Origin: Nymphaea colorata
Taxonomy: Eukaryota; Streptophyta; Magnoliopsida; Nymphaeales; Nymphaeaceae
Assembly: GCF_008831285.2 (NCBI RefSeq)
Contig: NC_045139.1
Location: forward strand, 9,024,204-9,084,203
Direction of reading: 5' to 3'
Length of the DNA: 60,000 nt
Of the stretch, positions 13,548 to 25,323 are shown in pieces. Each line of letters begins with the position of its first letter. The first letter of the stretch is position 1. The notes beneath the pieces were generated by a model. It was not told the DNA's origin. It was given only the letters and a program-made list of their open reading frames with translations, and did no database searches. The position numbers and the translations under genes are program-made.

Positions 13548-15700
13548 TGTCGGAACTTTTGTTTCCTCTCGATCTCTTTACGAGACATTGACCTGCAACA
13601 GCAATTCAGCGAACAACAGCACAACAATGCACATCAAGCAGCAAACAGAAGAACCTGTTACAACTATGTGAGTTTCCTCTTACAACTAGTTACACAATTT
13701 AGTTTTTCAATATAACTCAATCATTTATCCATACAAGAACCCGTTACAAGGTTTTTCATATATATGTTTATCCACTATAACATACTGCAAATACTTAGTC
13801 TCATGAGGCCAACATGCTTTATAAATAAATTATCAGGAATTCCTTTGTGGGAATGCTAGCAATCCTATAAATCTATCTTTAATTTGTTTATATACTTGAA
13901 TACTGTAACGTCGCAGCAAAGAGAAAAACAGAACCAAAGCAGAAAAAGAACAAGTCCTTTTAGTCTTCCTCTTTCCTTATTCCTTCTTTTCTGTTCGTCC
14001 TTTTGTTCTGGATATCCTCGCGACCAAAAGTTGGAGGTTTACGGATGCACAGATATATTTCTCTCTCGTTGCTCCTTTTCGGTTTATTTGATAATCTATT
14101 CCCCTTTTTCTATTCAAATATATTCCTTTACCGAATCCATTAAGCTTGTTGCATGCCTTCTGTTCTAGGTAAGTAATAGAATGAACAAAGTAGGATTGAT
14201 CTGAACAATTTCTATTATTAATCATGCAACATGCAAGCAAGGAATAAAAGCGTGCCAGTACTTAATCAAAACACGGTCTTGGACTGTGCAAAACGTGTTT
14301 TTTTTTCGAAAAAAGCGCGATTAATTAACTATCTGTTTAAAATTTTAAAGAAACTCGTTTTTTTTGAAAAAAACGTTTTTTTTCAGTTTTTTAATTTTCC
14401 TCAGCTCTTTTAATGTCAAGCGGTTTTTTTTTTCATTTTTCATTTTTTATTTGTTGCAAATCTACTTATCTTTTTCATGTTATTAGTTTTTCACTTATTT
14501 TATTTTTCTTTCATTTTTAGTTTTTAATTTTTTTTAAAAATTTACCTTTTTTTCTGTTTTTTCAAGCTGGCCGTATTATAGGTAAGAAAAAGACGTGACT
14601 ATGATATATATATATATATATAATCACAGCATGAAACATTTTTTTTATCCTCTTTTCTTCATTCTATACCATCTCCTTTTTTCCTTTTACGTAATTTTAT
14701 TGCATAACAAAACATTCCACAATCATGCATATTATGATGTCAATCATGCTAGCATACAGTACTACTATCATATAGGTACGTTCTTTTCTCCCTTCATATT
14801 TTGGTACCTTCTTTTCTCCCTTCATATTTCACTGCTGGTACAGAATAGTAATGTATACTCAAAGATTGTTCATGCATACTTGATTGGAGAGGCATGTAAG
14901 TTCCAGATATTCCGATTTCCACATCTTTCTGCAAATACAATGTTGCCTTCGAATAGCGACGGTGCTTTTTGTTTTGTAAACTGTCTAAACCGAAGAAGAA
15001 CGCCGACTGCATGCTTATATGCTGCTCAAAGGCAGTAACATAAACACGTCTAATAACACAATCATGCATTTATGCCACTTGGGGCAATCGGCCTCCGCTA
15101 CTGAGGCACCAAATTTTCAACGCAGCTAAGTATAATACCTTGACAGAAATGTGAATACGCACATACCCGCACAGAATGAATTGGGCTTCACCGAACGCTA
15201 ATTAACTCACTCGTTTGCTGCTTCTTATTTTTGCAGAATCTGAAAACGCAAGCTCTGATATCTGATACCAATGTTGGAACTTCTAGATTCTTCCGGGATC
15301 TGTACGAGTTATTAACCTGCAACCCCATACCAGCAAACAGCAACACGGCAGAGCACAGTGAGAAGTAAACAGGAGAGAGGGAGAGAAGAAAATTAGCAGG
15401 TGAGTTTAGGGATTTTTACGGGTTTGCTTCAATGAGCCACACTTGAATGTTATATATACGTATGCAAGGACTGCTAGGCATTTATAACTGGCTTCCCCTG
15501 TATGCCCTGTTAGAAAGTTACAGACTAGTGGAAACTTTTCAGTTTTATTCTTTTATGTGTTTGTTTCACCACGGATCTCACATTTAAAGTCGGACCTCTT
15601 CGCCCATCCGACCTTAAATTCATGGTCTTTTACATGTAATGTGGGATTTGAGATTGGATCTTGCAAAGAACATCATTTAATGCAGTCTCGAAGGATATCA
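13548..15700 (-). mobile_element. Possible copia-like LTR element upstream of TRN1
   Basis: Read on the minus strand, sequence at 15272 ends AAGTTCCAACA and is followed at 15270-15252 by a tRNA-iMet-type primer binding site, TGGTATCAGA with TATCAGA repeated and then GC. On the plus strand, 13548 onward (TGTCGGAACTTTTG... ACGAG... TTGACCTGCAACAGCA) resembles 15272 onward (TGTTGGAACTTCTA... ACGAG... TTAACCTGCAACCCCA) for about 90 bp. The two could be the ends of two LTRs of one short minus-strand element, or two separate insertions. The similarity fades further in and no coding domain lies between, so this is a tentative call. A 27-bp tandem repeat lies at about 14783-14830. The open frames at 13884-15069 show no recognisable domains. 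Confidence 0.4.
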
Positions 15701-16893
15701 AACTCAACCTAATTACTTGCTAAGGTTATAAAAGAGCCGATAAAGGATCAGTGTGCCCTTCTCATTCGTTATTGAATCATGGATAGGTTCATGTCCATGC
15801 CTTGGTGGATGGGCTTAAACTTTTCTACTCCTACGAAGCCAGTTCAGGCGTGGGTTGCTTTTGGTGCAACAAGAGAATTTGATGCCAAAGCAAGCACTTC
15901 TCAAGGGAATCATTAAAGTGCCTTCATTGAAATATGGGCAGATAATTTTGTTGTGAACCTCAAGCATCCACGACATTTTTAGCGACACTGGTCGATGGGA
16001 AATTTCCATTGCCATATCACTGATAGAATTTTGTAGAGTTAAATGGCATGAAAGGGCATAGTATAATTGGTTGGACAAGTGGGAGTATAAAAGACATGTC
16101 TCATGTTGAATTCATGTGGGTGCTACTCTCCTGGATAACTAAAGTAGGATCGTGATGCTCAAGCGGAAGGGTGTACTGTACTCCACTCGAGTCCAGATGC
16201 AAATCAAGACTTTCAAAGGCAGGGAGGATGAAAGGCCTTTTGGGTTTTTTTTCCGTGTGTGGTGTGATTGTTAACCTCATGTTCACCTGGGAATGTTGCA
16301 GAGTTAAATGCGTAGTCGGTTTCATATTCGGATGTTGAGAACCAGTTATTCTGTTTACTTGATCGCCTTTCAGAAGCAAAACTTTAAACTGAAACGCTAC
16401 TCATTGATCAATTGGATCCAATTTTCGACAAATTCTTAGCTGAGTAGAAACAATTTACATCTCTAATCAGATTAAGAAATCACAGGGCATTTGATGAAGC
16501 AAATGATGGTGCAATGGCAAGTTCTACCATTGGCCACGACTTTTGAGGATGAAAGCTGTGTCTGTGGGAATAACTACAGAACAGTGTCGTGAGAAAAGGG
16601 AAAAGAATCTGATTTCTTCCCTTCCTTTCTCAAGTTGGTGCGAACATTGTGTCTTGCACTTGCTTTACAGAAAGACTAAGGGAAAGAACAAATTCTCAGA
16701 ATGATGCAAAAAGGAAGGCAAGCCATGAGGATAACGTGCAGTGGGAGACAAAAGGGAAAAGCCACTGCTAGAGCATCATCGTCAGTAAACCAATTCCTGT
16801 TAAACCACTGACAATTTCCTGCACGAATTTTTTCCGCCCGGAAACTTGAATAAATTCATATATGCGTAAACAAGTTTACTGAATTAATGATAA
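15701..16893. other. Unassigned region with two minus-strand open frames
   Basis: Minus-strand open frames at 15815-16078 (87 codons) and 16101-16379 (92 codons) share the short word HLTLQ and similar underlying DNA (AGAGTTAAATG). I recognise neither and see no splice sites that join them to the exon at 16894. They may be remnants of a gene or a transposon. The sequence at about 15560-15700 resembles the MITE at about 30080-30200 (TTTGTTTCACC, CTTAAAT-CATGG-TTTT). Confidence 0.3.
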
Positions 16894-17049
16894 TTAGTTT
16901 GGATTGTTTGGAACAATAGCAGTAACCGCGGGCGTAGCCACATTGTAACTGGTGTGGGCAGTTGCATTAGAATGAATTGAAGCTGGCATGCCGTAGACTC
17001 CGGTTGGCAACTCAAGTGCCCTTAAGCCAAAAGTATCTGATTCTGCCAC
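16894..17049 (-). pseudogene. Orphan terminal exon of an unrecognised gene
   Basis: On the minus strand a splice acceptor CATATATAG| is followed by 51 open codons and TAA. The peptide starts VAESDTFGLRALELPTGVYG and ends AVTAIVPNNPN. Its amino-acid composition and the good acceptor look like a genuine last exon rather than noise. No upstream exon was found between 17050 and 21900, where a LINE and small transposons now lie, so the gene may be broken, transposed or captured. It has no start codon of its own. I could not name the family. Confidence 0.45.
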
Positions 17050-17212
17050 CTATATATGGAATTGCAAGTCTCGTCACACACTTATTAACGACTTTTAAGA
17101 AGAACTAAGTCCAAGTACACTTCCTCAAAAAATCTTTGCAAATTAATTAGACTATTTTCATTGAAGTTAGCTGCGTTCAAATAAATAAGCAACCCATGTG
17201 GAATTTTTTTAT

Positions 17213-17370
17213 AAGGGTGTTGAAATAAAGATTTTAAATTTTGACTCGGACCGAAATATCATTTTCAAAATTTTTATATAGAATAATTGAAAATTTATAA
17301 AATTTACATGTAATTTAAAAAAAAAATTAAGGTGGGGCCAAAGCCCCATGCCCCCCCCCCCCTTAAAATT
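17213..17370 (-). mobile_element. hAT-like MITE relict
   Basis: The body (TTTTAAATTTTGACTCGG, AATATCATTTTCAAAATTT, AAATTTACATGTAA) matches the reverse complement of the bordered element at 35457-35652. It ends in GGTGGGGCCAAAGCCCC and a C12 run. The termini are decayed and no duplication was found. Confidence 0.45.
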
Positions 17371-17378
17371 TATATAAG

Positions 17379-17384
<6 letters not shown>

Positions 17385-17433
<49 letters not shown>
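17385..17433. repeat. (TA)n microsatellite
   Basis: A TA run of about 48 bp lies between the hAT-like relict and the 3' side of the LINE. Confidence 0.9.
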
Positions 17434-17437
<4 letters not shown>

Positions 17438-17479
17438 CCAGTATTTAACATTTAACCAAGCAATTAGCATGTTGAATTA

Positions 17480-20400
17480 AACGGCACTTATTAGTTTAAC
17501 AACATAAGTACAAAAACAAACCGCTGAAACAAAATATAAGAATGGAATATACAAGTTAGTACCACAATAAAACATAATAAGAGAGTGGATAGACGGAACA
17601 GTATAGTCACCCAACAGTAGACGAAGGACGGCGCCGTAGCCGAATAGCAAAGTGAACATCTCTCTGCACAAGGCGTGCCACAGACTCCGATGATGAGAAG
17701 GTGTCCCTGAAGACCCTGTTGTTGCGCTCCTCCCAAATGCGCCACCAAAAAGAAATGAGCCACAACCTCCAAACACGACCCCAAGTAAAAGACATGTGAG
17801 ATGATAGACAAAAGAGGAAAAAAAGACGAATGGATGGTGGGTTTGGGAGGTTATTAACGAAGGAAGGCCATGTAGAGGTAAGGACACTATAGAAGAAAGG
17901 ACAAGAGGTAAAAAGGTGAACCTGAAACTCAGTCGCGGCGAGACAGATGGCACATTGGTTAGCTAAATTAATACCGAGGCACTGTAGGTGGTCAAAAGTA
18001 TTGATGTGACCAGCAAGGAGAAGCCAGGCAAAAGCAACGGCACGAGGAGAGGGACCAAAGAGATCGGGGTGGGAGCGACGCAACGAAAGAACCAAAGGAG
18101 GCTAGGTAACAAGAAGAAAAAATGAGTTCACGGGAAAACGAAAGAGGCCAGGAAGGGGGGGCGAGCGGTGGGAGGTCAACAAGGCGGAGGAAAAGAGAAA
18201 GGGCAGAAAGCAGACCGCTCCAAAAGTGTGAATGAGAGGTATGAGAGATGAAAATATTCCAATTACTAGGGGAAGAGATGTCATATTTGGAACAAATGAA
18301 AAGGGAGAGGAGAAAACTCAGTTGCCAGACGCCATCACTAAGAACATAAAGAGGACTCACGGTCGACTAAGGTTGGTAACCCGAGCACCCCCAAGCTGTG
18401 TAACCAGGGTGCAGTAGAAATGGACCCGCACCCGCGTCGACGCGACACAGGTGCTGATTCGGGTGCGGGTGCGACCTAGATTCGCACCCAAACCGCACTG
18501 CGGTAGGGAGAGGGAGAGTGTGCAGGACAAAGGGAGAGCAAGGGGAAAGGGAGAGCAAGGGTGAGGGGACTGAACCGAGAGAAAGAGAGGACGAGTGATG
18601 AGTGCGGGAGAAAGGGACACGATTTGGGGAAAAGGGAGAGGGAGAGCAAGGGTGAGGGGGACTGAACGCGAGAGGAAGAGAGGGCGAGTGAGGACGGGAG
18701 GAAGAGAGGGCTCGAGCGAGGGGGAAATGGATGGGAGAGGGAGGAAGAGAGGTGAGGAGGGCTCGAGCAAAGGGGAAACAAATGGGAGAGGGAGGAAGAG
18801 AGGTGAGGACGGGAGGAAGAGCTAGTTACCCAAATCGCCGCCGTACTGCACCGCCGCTGCCGCCACTGCTCCTTCCTCCACCTTCTTCTTCTCTGTGTCG
18901 ATGCTCACCTACGGAATGAGAGATTGAGAGGGCAACGAAGAGGAAGATAGAGAGGAAGACGAGGAAGGGGAACCGGTCGGGCTTCCTCTTCGAGCGATAG
19001 AGTTCAGGTCCGGATTTGGATCCTGATCCAATTCAACTTACCCAAAACCAAAATCGTTATAGGAATAACCCTCGTTAGTGAACAACGGAGCTCTTCGCCC
19101 CATCCCTCGGACCCCAAACCTAACCACCTTATTAAGAAAGAAAGGAAGGGGGAAAATTGCAATTTTGATTTTGATATTTAATAATTTTGTGGTTTAGACT
19201 TTAGAGATAATGTTGTCATATATATTATTATTTATTATTATTATAAATTAATAATAATAATAGTCTTTCCGCACCGCCGCACCTAAATTTTTTAAGATGT
19301 GCCGTACCTGCACTCGCACCCGCACCGACACCCGCATCCCGCACCTTGGTGACATAGCCCCCAAGAAGATGCGAAATGACTACCATATCCCAACGCGCAA
19401 GACAATCTGAAGGGCGATCACTATCCCAAATAAAGTTACAAATGATTTTGTCAAATCTTCTCCGTACAACCACAGGAGGTCGAAAGACCGCCAATGCAAA
19501 GTGGGATAGATGCAAGACAATGCTTAGCAAGGGTAATACGTCATGGCAGGAAAAGCAGCTTACCCTACCAACAATGGAGACGATCTGACAGCTTCTGCTC
19601 CACACCATTTCAAAAGGAGGGCGTAGGAGGCGATAATGTAATTTGAAGACCCAAGTAGTCCATGGGCATGCTAGTAGCCTTACACCCAAAACAAGCTTAT
19701 GCAAGAAGCACCATGACCGGATCCGCGTGAATGAGAGAAATGTAACACTTCGAGGAATTAATATAAAGACCAGAGACGAGCTCAAAAACTCGAAGGATGA
19801 GCCAAGTTCTCACAATCTATTGGCGAGAAACAGTGCCAAACAGGAGAAAATTATCTGTCATATTAGAGGGTGGAGAAGGCCTCCAAGTAAGGTAGTGAAT
19901 GTGGAGTGATGAAACCAACGACAATCGCGTGACAAAATAAGGCAGAAAAGCACTCGGCAACTAAGTTGAAAAGCAAAGGTGATAGCGGACAACCCTGTCG
20001 GAGGCTGCGACCGAGACAAAAAAAATCGCCACACAACCCATTGAAGGAGACCGCAAGCTGGGCCCCAGTGACGAGCGAGAGGATCCACTGACGAAACAAT
20101 GGACCAAAAGCAAGGCGAGTGAAGATGTCAGATAGGAACTCCCAACTAACAGAATCAAAGGCCTTGGAAATGTCCAACTTAAGGATGAATGAGGAAAGAC
20201 GCAAACAGTAGAGGGAATGAACACATAGGCAAGGACGACAGCGTCAATGCAAACGCCGACCTTTGATGAATGCAACCCGAAAGGGGTTGACGATAGATGG
20301 CATAAGATGTGCAAGTCGCAAGGAAAGCAACTTAGTGACAATCTTATAGAGAGTGCCTAAGATGGAGATAAGGCGAAAGTGGCTGACGTCCGTAAAGTTA

Positions 20401-21030
20401 GGACGCTTAGGCACCAAGACACAGGTGGCTTGATTAAAGTCTTTAAGAAAGACAGAGTTGAAGGCAAACTCGTCACAAAACTCGAATACATCAACGCTAC
20501 AAGCCTCTCAAAAGGTACGAAAAAACTCAACAGAAAACCATCAATGTCAGACGCCTTACTCGAGCCGAAGATCCAAACAACATTCTTAATTTCTTGGTGC
20601 AGGAAGGGCTGCTCAAGAGTGATCACGCAAGAGATAGAGAGGGATGAGAGGTGAATGTCTGGGAGCGGGGCACGAAAGCGAAGAGGTTTAGAGTAGAAAT
20701 CACAAAAATGAGCGGTCAAAGCCGAGAGGATGTCATCACCAAGAAATTCCCTCTGCCCAATAACCATGGACTGGAGTAACGCCTGACGGCGTCTTTGAGA
20801 GGCGGCCAAGTAGAAGAAACAAGAATTCTAGTCACCATGCGCAAGCCAACCCAACCTAGAACGCTACTGCCAGTGGATGGATTCCCTAATCCGCCACTCC
20901 TGAGCAAGACTCTGGAGACAAAGGAGACGAGAAGACTGATCCGTAGAAACATTATCAGATGACTAGAGGGACAAGATCTCCTCATCCCAAACGGACAGTA
21001 AACTTGCCAAAAACCCAAATAGGTTCTCCG
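17480..21030 (-). mobile_element. Decayed L1-type LINE (ORF2), interrupted
   Basis: Several minus-strand frames, broken by stops and frameshifts, give the ordered ORF2 parts of a plant L1 LINE. About 20710-20830 gives the linker AASQRRRQALLQ. About 20550 gives KASDIDGFLLSFF (family KAPGPDGF--F). At 20204-19863 are the RT motifs KLDISKAFDSVSWEFL and LRQGCPLSPLLF. At 19850-19600 are FELVSGLYINSSKC and MDYLGLQ. At 18095-17607 is a zinc-binding domain of the zf-RVT type (FAWLLLAGHINTFDHL, then C-x2-C, HLF-x3-CPF and WWRIWEERNNR). A family-A DNA transposon (18396-19357) splits the region between RT and zf-RVT. The endonuclease half is absent or unrecognisable, so the copy is truncated and inactive. 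The 3' end and tail were not located. Confidence 0.85.
18396..19357. mobile_element. Family-A non-autonomous hAT-like element, 962 bp
   Basis: The termini are CTGTGTAACCAGGGTGC on the left and, reverse-complemented, CTATGTCACCAAGGTGC on the right. The 8-bp direct repeat CCCCCAAG lies at 18388-18395 and 19358-19365, immediately outside the ends. The subterminal parts are rich in GTGCGGGTGCGGGT-type words. The core carries a long purine-rich region (GGGAGAGGGAGGAAGAGAGG repeats, about 18500-18815) and a short GCC-rich stretch at about 18835-18890. No transposase is encoded. The insertion lies inside the LINE and is therefore younger than it. The 8-bp duplication is the hAT-superfamily size. Confidence 0.88.
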
Positions 21031-21053
21031 ACTTCAAAATTCTCCTACATTGT

Positions 21054-21143
21054 TTCTTTCTAATTTTTAGTCTCACATAACAAACGTCAACCTTGCGGTT
21101 CTTTCTAATTTTTAGTCTCACATAACAAACGTCAACCTTGCGG
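21054..21143. repeat. 45-bp tandem duplication
   Basis: A 45-bp unit beginning TTCTTTCTAATTTTTAGTCT at 21054 is repeated exactly at 21099. It lies at the upstream edge of the LINE-related sequence. Confidence 0.9.
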
Positions 21144-21239
21144 TACATTAGAAAAATGTGATGGGAAAAGAATCTCACCCTTTCCCATGCACCCAACCCT
21201 CTGCTTCCTTCCAAGGCATAAACAAAGTCCCACATGTCA

Positions 21240-21900
21240 CTTGTCCTGCACGCTTCACATGAGCTTCAGTGCCATCATCTGGACTTGTGGGGGCAGTTGC
21301 CACATGGTTTAATTTTTTTTTTTTAAATTATATTTACACCTTTTATTGCCTGGTATATATATATCCAAAAGGGAGAAGCACTCAGCCTCCAGTTTAGAGC
21401 CATGGAAACAAGGAATGATCCTTTGTTTTCGTTAGCCTCTATCAGATAACCAGAAAGGATGGTCATGTGGATGGCTCTCGAGTAGAGCAGAAGACCACAG
21501 ACATTTCCTGCAACAGTTCACTTTCTTGGCGAAAGTGGCTCACAAAATTGGTGTTGTCTAACTCTGGTCTAATTACAGTTAGTACATGTAGATGAAGGAA
21601 TCGTGCCTTGGAGAACTTACTTCTTACCTGCCCAAAAGTGAAAAATGAAGACCTGGTTCTGCCATTTACCTAAAACAAGGTTTTCTAAACTCAAAATGGT
21701 TTTCACAAACAAGGTTTTGACGAAAACCATTTTTGGAAGGAATTCATCCAAACGCCACGAAGTTTTTTCTTTTCTTTTGTAATTCATTACTTGAAGGCTT
21801 CCTTCTCTTTGACAGTCATGAGCAGAAATGAAATATGCTCCGTAAGAGGATAAACGAAATCAATGGTGCGTGAAGAATGTTAAGAGCGTATGCAGTGTTA
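21240..21900. other. Spacer with no recognised gene
   Basis: I found no exon or family signature here. The words GTGGGGGCAGTTGCCACATGG at about 21288 and TTTATATTTACACCTTTTATTG recall the hAT-like MITE family, but no termini are clear. The truncated duplicate of the membrane-protein gene starts just downstream. Confidence 0.4.
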
Positions 21901-21924
21901 CAACTAGAGTTTCCCTCCACAAAA

Positions 21925-22976
21925 ACGACGCGTCAAGGTGACGGGACAGGTAGATGTCCTCCCTCCAAATCTCGCCGAATTCCAACGCTCTCCTGCCGCA
22001 GCCGCCATGGCGCCGGCACCGCCTTGCCCGAAGAACGCAGCCCGCTTCAATTCGACGCTGTGCGCGTGCGCTCCGGGCTACCTGATGGAAGCCGGTGGCC
22101 GGAATTGTACACTTAGCCGGACATCGAGCAACAGCGTGATGGTGGAATTTGGGGTTTCATTACTCGCACACTTCCCCAACTCCCATCTTCTCCTCCAACT
22201 CCCTGAAGTTCACCCAATCTCAGGCCCTGTTGCGCTCATAGTTGTGCTCTCGTGGATAACTTTCGCCGTTGCCCTCGGCGCCGGTAAGGTCCACGGCAGA
22301 AGCACGGCGTGGTTCAGGTTAAGGCATTGGATCAGTCAGATGTACTCTGCCACTCCACGCAGGTTCAACTTCTTTCTCTGTTCCCTTCTTATTCCTTTTA
22401 GATTTCTCTATTACGCGATCGGTTTACGTCTACAGTCGCTCATTTAGGTGAGATTTTAGGGTTAGTGTTTAGGTGAAATTCATCATGATCTTCGATTTGC
22501 TTTCTTGCCTCTCGGGCGTTGAATATTCTCTGGAAATTTGTGGTTTAGTTGAGATCTTCCATTGGGTGGCTAATTGAAGAGAAATTAAGTGGTTTGCTTA
22601 ATTGCCAAAGAAAATATCACTCTGTTGCATGATTTCCAATCAATCTGCATTCCAACTTGAATGTGGATCTAATTTGCAAATCGGAACAACTGATTGTTTT
22701 CAAACTTGAAATTCAGCTACTGATCTTGGGAGCTCTGCGCTGAGAAGAGAAATGAAGGCACCATATGATTATATAACGTACTGGCAACTGTTACAAATTT
22801 CACAGATCCTAGTCGAGCTTGAGGACTGAAGCTCATGTTCGACTCATTACTTATACAAGATAGAACAGAACAATAGGCTAGAGCACAAGCTTCACTTATT
22901 GGTAGGTTCGTCCAAACTTAGATGAGTCAACCTCATGCTGAGTTCAAGTAGACATGCTCTGCAGAGTACTGGCAAA
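21925..22976 (+). pseudogene. Truncated duplicate of the 40492 membrane-protein gene (5' end)
   Basis: This is a copy of the promoter-proximal region, exon 1 and discontinuous parts of intron 1 of the gene at 40492-51430. The Kozak-like GCCGCCATGGCG and ATG at 22007 are kept, as are FNSTLCACAPGYLMEAG and the first membrane span (LIVVLSWITFAVAL). Small indels shift the frame in the middle of exon 1 and later restore it. The exon end corresponding to DVCYSTQHWL, with its splice donor, is lost. The frame then runs on to a stop at 22447. Downstream, 22460-22600 matches 40990-41130, and 22800-22970 matches 41955-42130. No exon 2-9 counterpart is present. It could at most give a short protein of about 146 aa. 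It ends about 50 bp from the MLO stop codon, in tail-to-tail arrangement. Confidence 0.82.
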
Positions 22977-23025
22977 TACTGTGATACATATGGTAAACAT
23001 AGTCTAGGCGACGCCTGCTTGGGTT

Positions 23026-25288
23026 TCACGGAGCAATTTCCTCTGCATGTATTTTCTTGGCTGGTGATGCTTCGAGTCTGCCTGTCGCTGGAGTATTGGT
23101 CGGAACTGCATGGACCAAAGGGGCTTCTTGTAGTTGAACCTCATTAGGCGACCTGTTTCCTGTGTGAGCGGCTTGGGTGTAAGAAGACATTGACGGTGAG
23201 GCACGGTTGCTCATCGGACCGGCAGCATTTTTTCTTCTAGCCTTTTCGGCCCATCCAACAAGGGTCCCTTGGACATGTTCATAAAAAATCATCCTGTTGA
23301 ATGAGTCTCCCATCTGAAAGTTTATTCCCAAGTTTAGAGCAGACATAAATAAAGGGAAACTCTTAACAATACTTAGCAGTTGAGGTGTTCCATGAATCTG
23401 TCTAAGAGATCAGACCAGATTCATGAATTTACTCAATTTTGAGCAAATTTACAGGACAATTAGAGTGTCACTGCTGTTAAACGTTTCCTTAGAGACTATT
23501 TGGCATTAGAAACAAAATGTTTGTGTTTCATGAATCTACTTTGATTTTAGGGAGATTCATAGAACACTCACATGCTGTTCTTATTGCCAAACGGCTTCTT
23601 ATGTTGTTTGATCCTCCTTAACAATATCCAATTGTGTTGGTCTCGGGTTATGGGGGAGAGAAGAAGGAGAAAGATCCAACTCGATCTTAGTATACCTGGG
23701 TGACGATGGCATAGATTGGGAGGGTGCTGAAGCTGCATATAACTTGGATAATCACCCTATCAAACATAAAACCAGTGAATATGTGAATCTGGATTTTCAC
23801 ATTGTAAAAGAGTCGAAATCATGCCCACTTTTGTATATGGAGAGAAAAAGAGAGAAACCCAAATGTAACCTAATTAGATTTATAAAGTGAACTTAGAGAG
23901 AGAGAGAGAGAGAACCCAAAAATTAATCTTGGAATGAGAAAGTGGAGCTTCCCCATAATGCAAGGGCGAAAACCATAGGTGACCTGCGACCAATGCATCA
24001 AACGAAGTCAGAAAATTTATTCCAGAATTGTGTTGATTATGGCGGACATAGAGCGCCCAAGTGCTAGATATCATACCCACAACCAAAAGAAGAAGGCAAT
24101 CTGAAATGCATTTTGGAAGAGGATAAAGTGAATAAAGTGGAGGACGAGGCGAGGCTTTTTGAACCAGAAGTGACGGTCTGAGAGTGGAACTACCAGCTCT
24201 CCTTCCATTGCAGTGTGTTTCTCCACAACTTCTTTGGCCAACTGACTGATTACATGTTCAAGTTTTGTACCCACAGCTAACAGAAGCTGCAGAAGAATTT
24301 AACAAAATAAAAAACAAGAAGAAGAAGATGATGAGATCAAATGATTGCTTGCTGAGAATGAAATTAAACATCACTCATCCGTGATTGCTGAGCATGATAT
24401 GCATGTTCTTCCATAAGTTATCGTCTGGATGCTTTGTATTTTATGGCATCTGAAAGTTAAACTTTTCATCTAAACAATTAAGATGTCTTATGAAAGAATG
24501 TAAATAATTTCTTTTGAAATTTCAGTTATATATATTAAGTTAGGCTTCCAACAACATATGAAGTGTATTGGATAATCAAGCTGACCTGAAATAGATTCAG
24601 GTTCTATGAAGAACTGTAAATAGACGGTAAAAAAAAGTTTTTTGTTGAGTATATATTATTTGCTTAGATGTCATGTATTTGTGCCTGTAAAGAGCTTCCT
24701 GCACTAGCAAGGAGTATATGCTTACTAGTAAAGAAATAAGTGTCATCCAGAAAAGTGTCTGCCACCCTGCAACAGGAAGAAAGCAAATATGAGAAAAAAT
24801 ATCTATTTATAAAACATATTAAAAGTTGACTGTAAAATAATATCTGAAGAACAAAAAACATTTTTAAAAACATTTTTTCGTAACATTTTGGTCTCAACTA
24901 AATGATCAAATTAGTGCCCTTACTTGCCTTCCATCGTAGAATACCTACAAAATGTTCTGTCAATACCAAATTAATTATAGTACCATAATACCAAAATAAG
25001 TTAGATTGGTACTTAGAAGGATATCTTTTTCACTAAACAGATCAGTTAACCATAATCTAGACTAAACTTTAATACAATAATTTGGTGAAAATTATGATTA
25101 ACACAGTTTAGTACTGACTTTAGTTAAAAACAAGTTCATAGATGAAATGAATAATGCGCATGTTATGGTAGTGTTATATGCTGCAAAGCTGAACACCTGA
25201 TGTATGTACGTCGTTTTGAACTAGATTAAACAAATATAGAAGATTGATTATCACATACACTTATGTGTGTGTGCGTGTGTGTGTGTGA

Positions 25289-25323
<35 letters not shown>

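Noticed and set aside
18357-18825. Several overlapping Ser/Pro/Leu-rich or Arg/Gly-rich frames
   Set aside because: They arise from the GAGAGG purine-rich core of the family-A element and are low-complexity artefacts.
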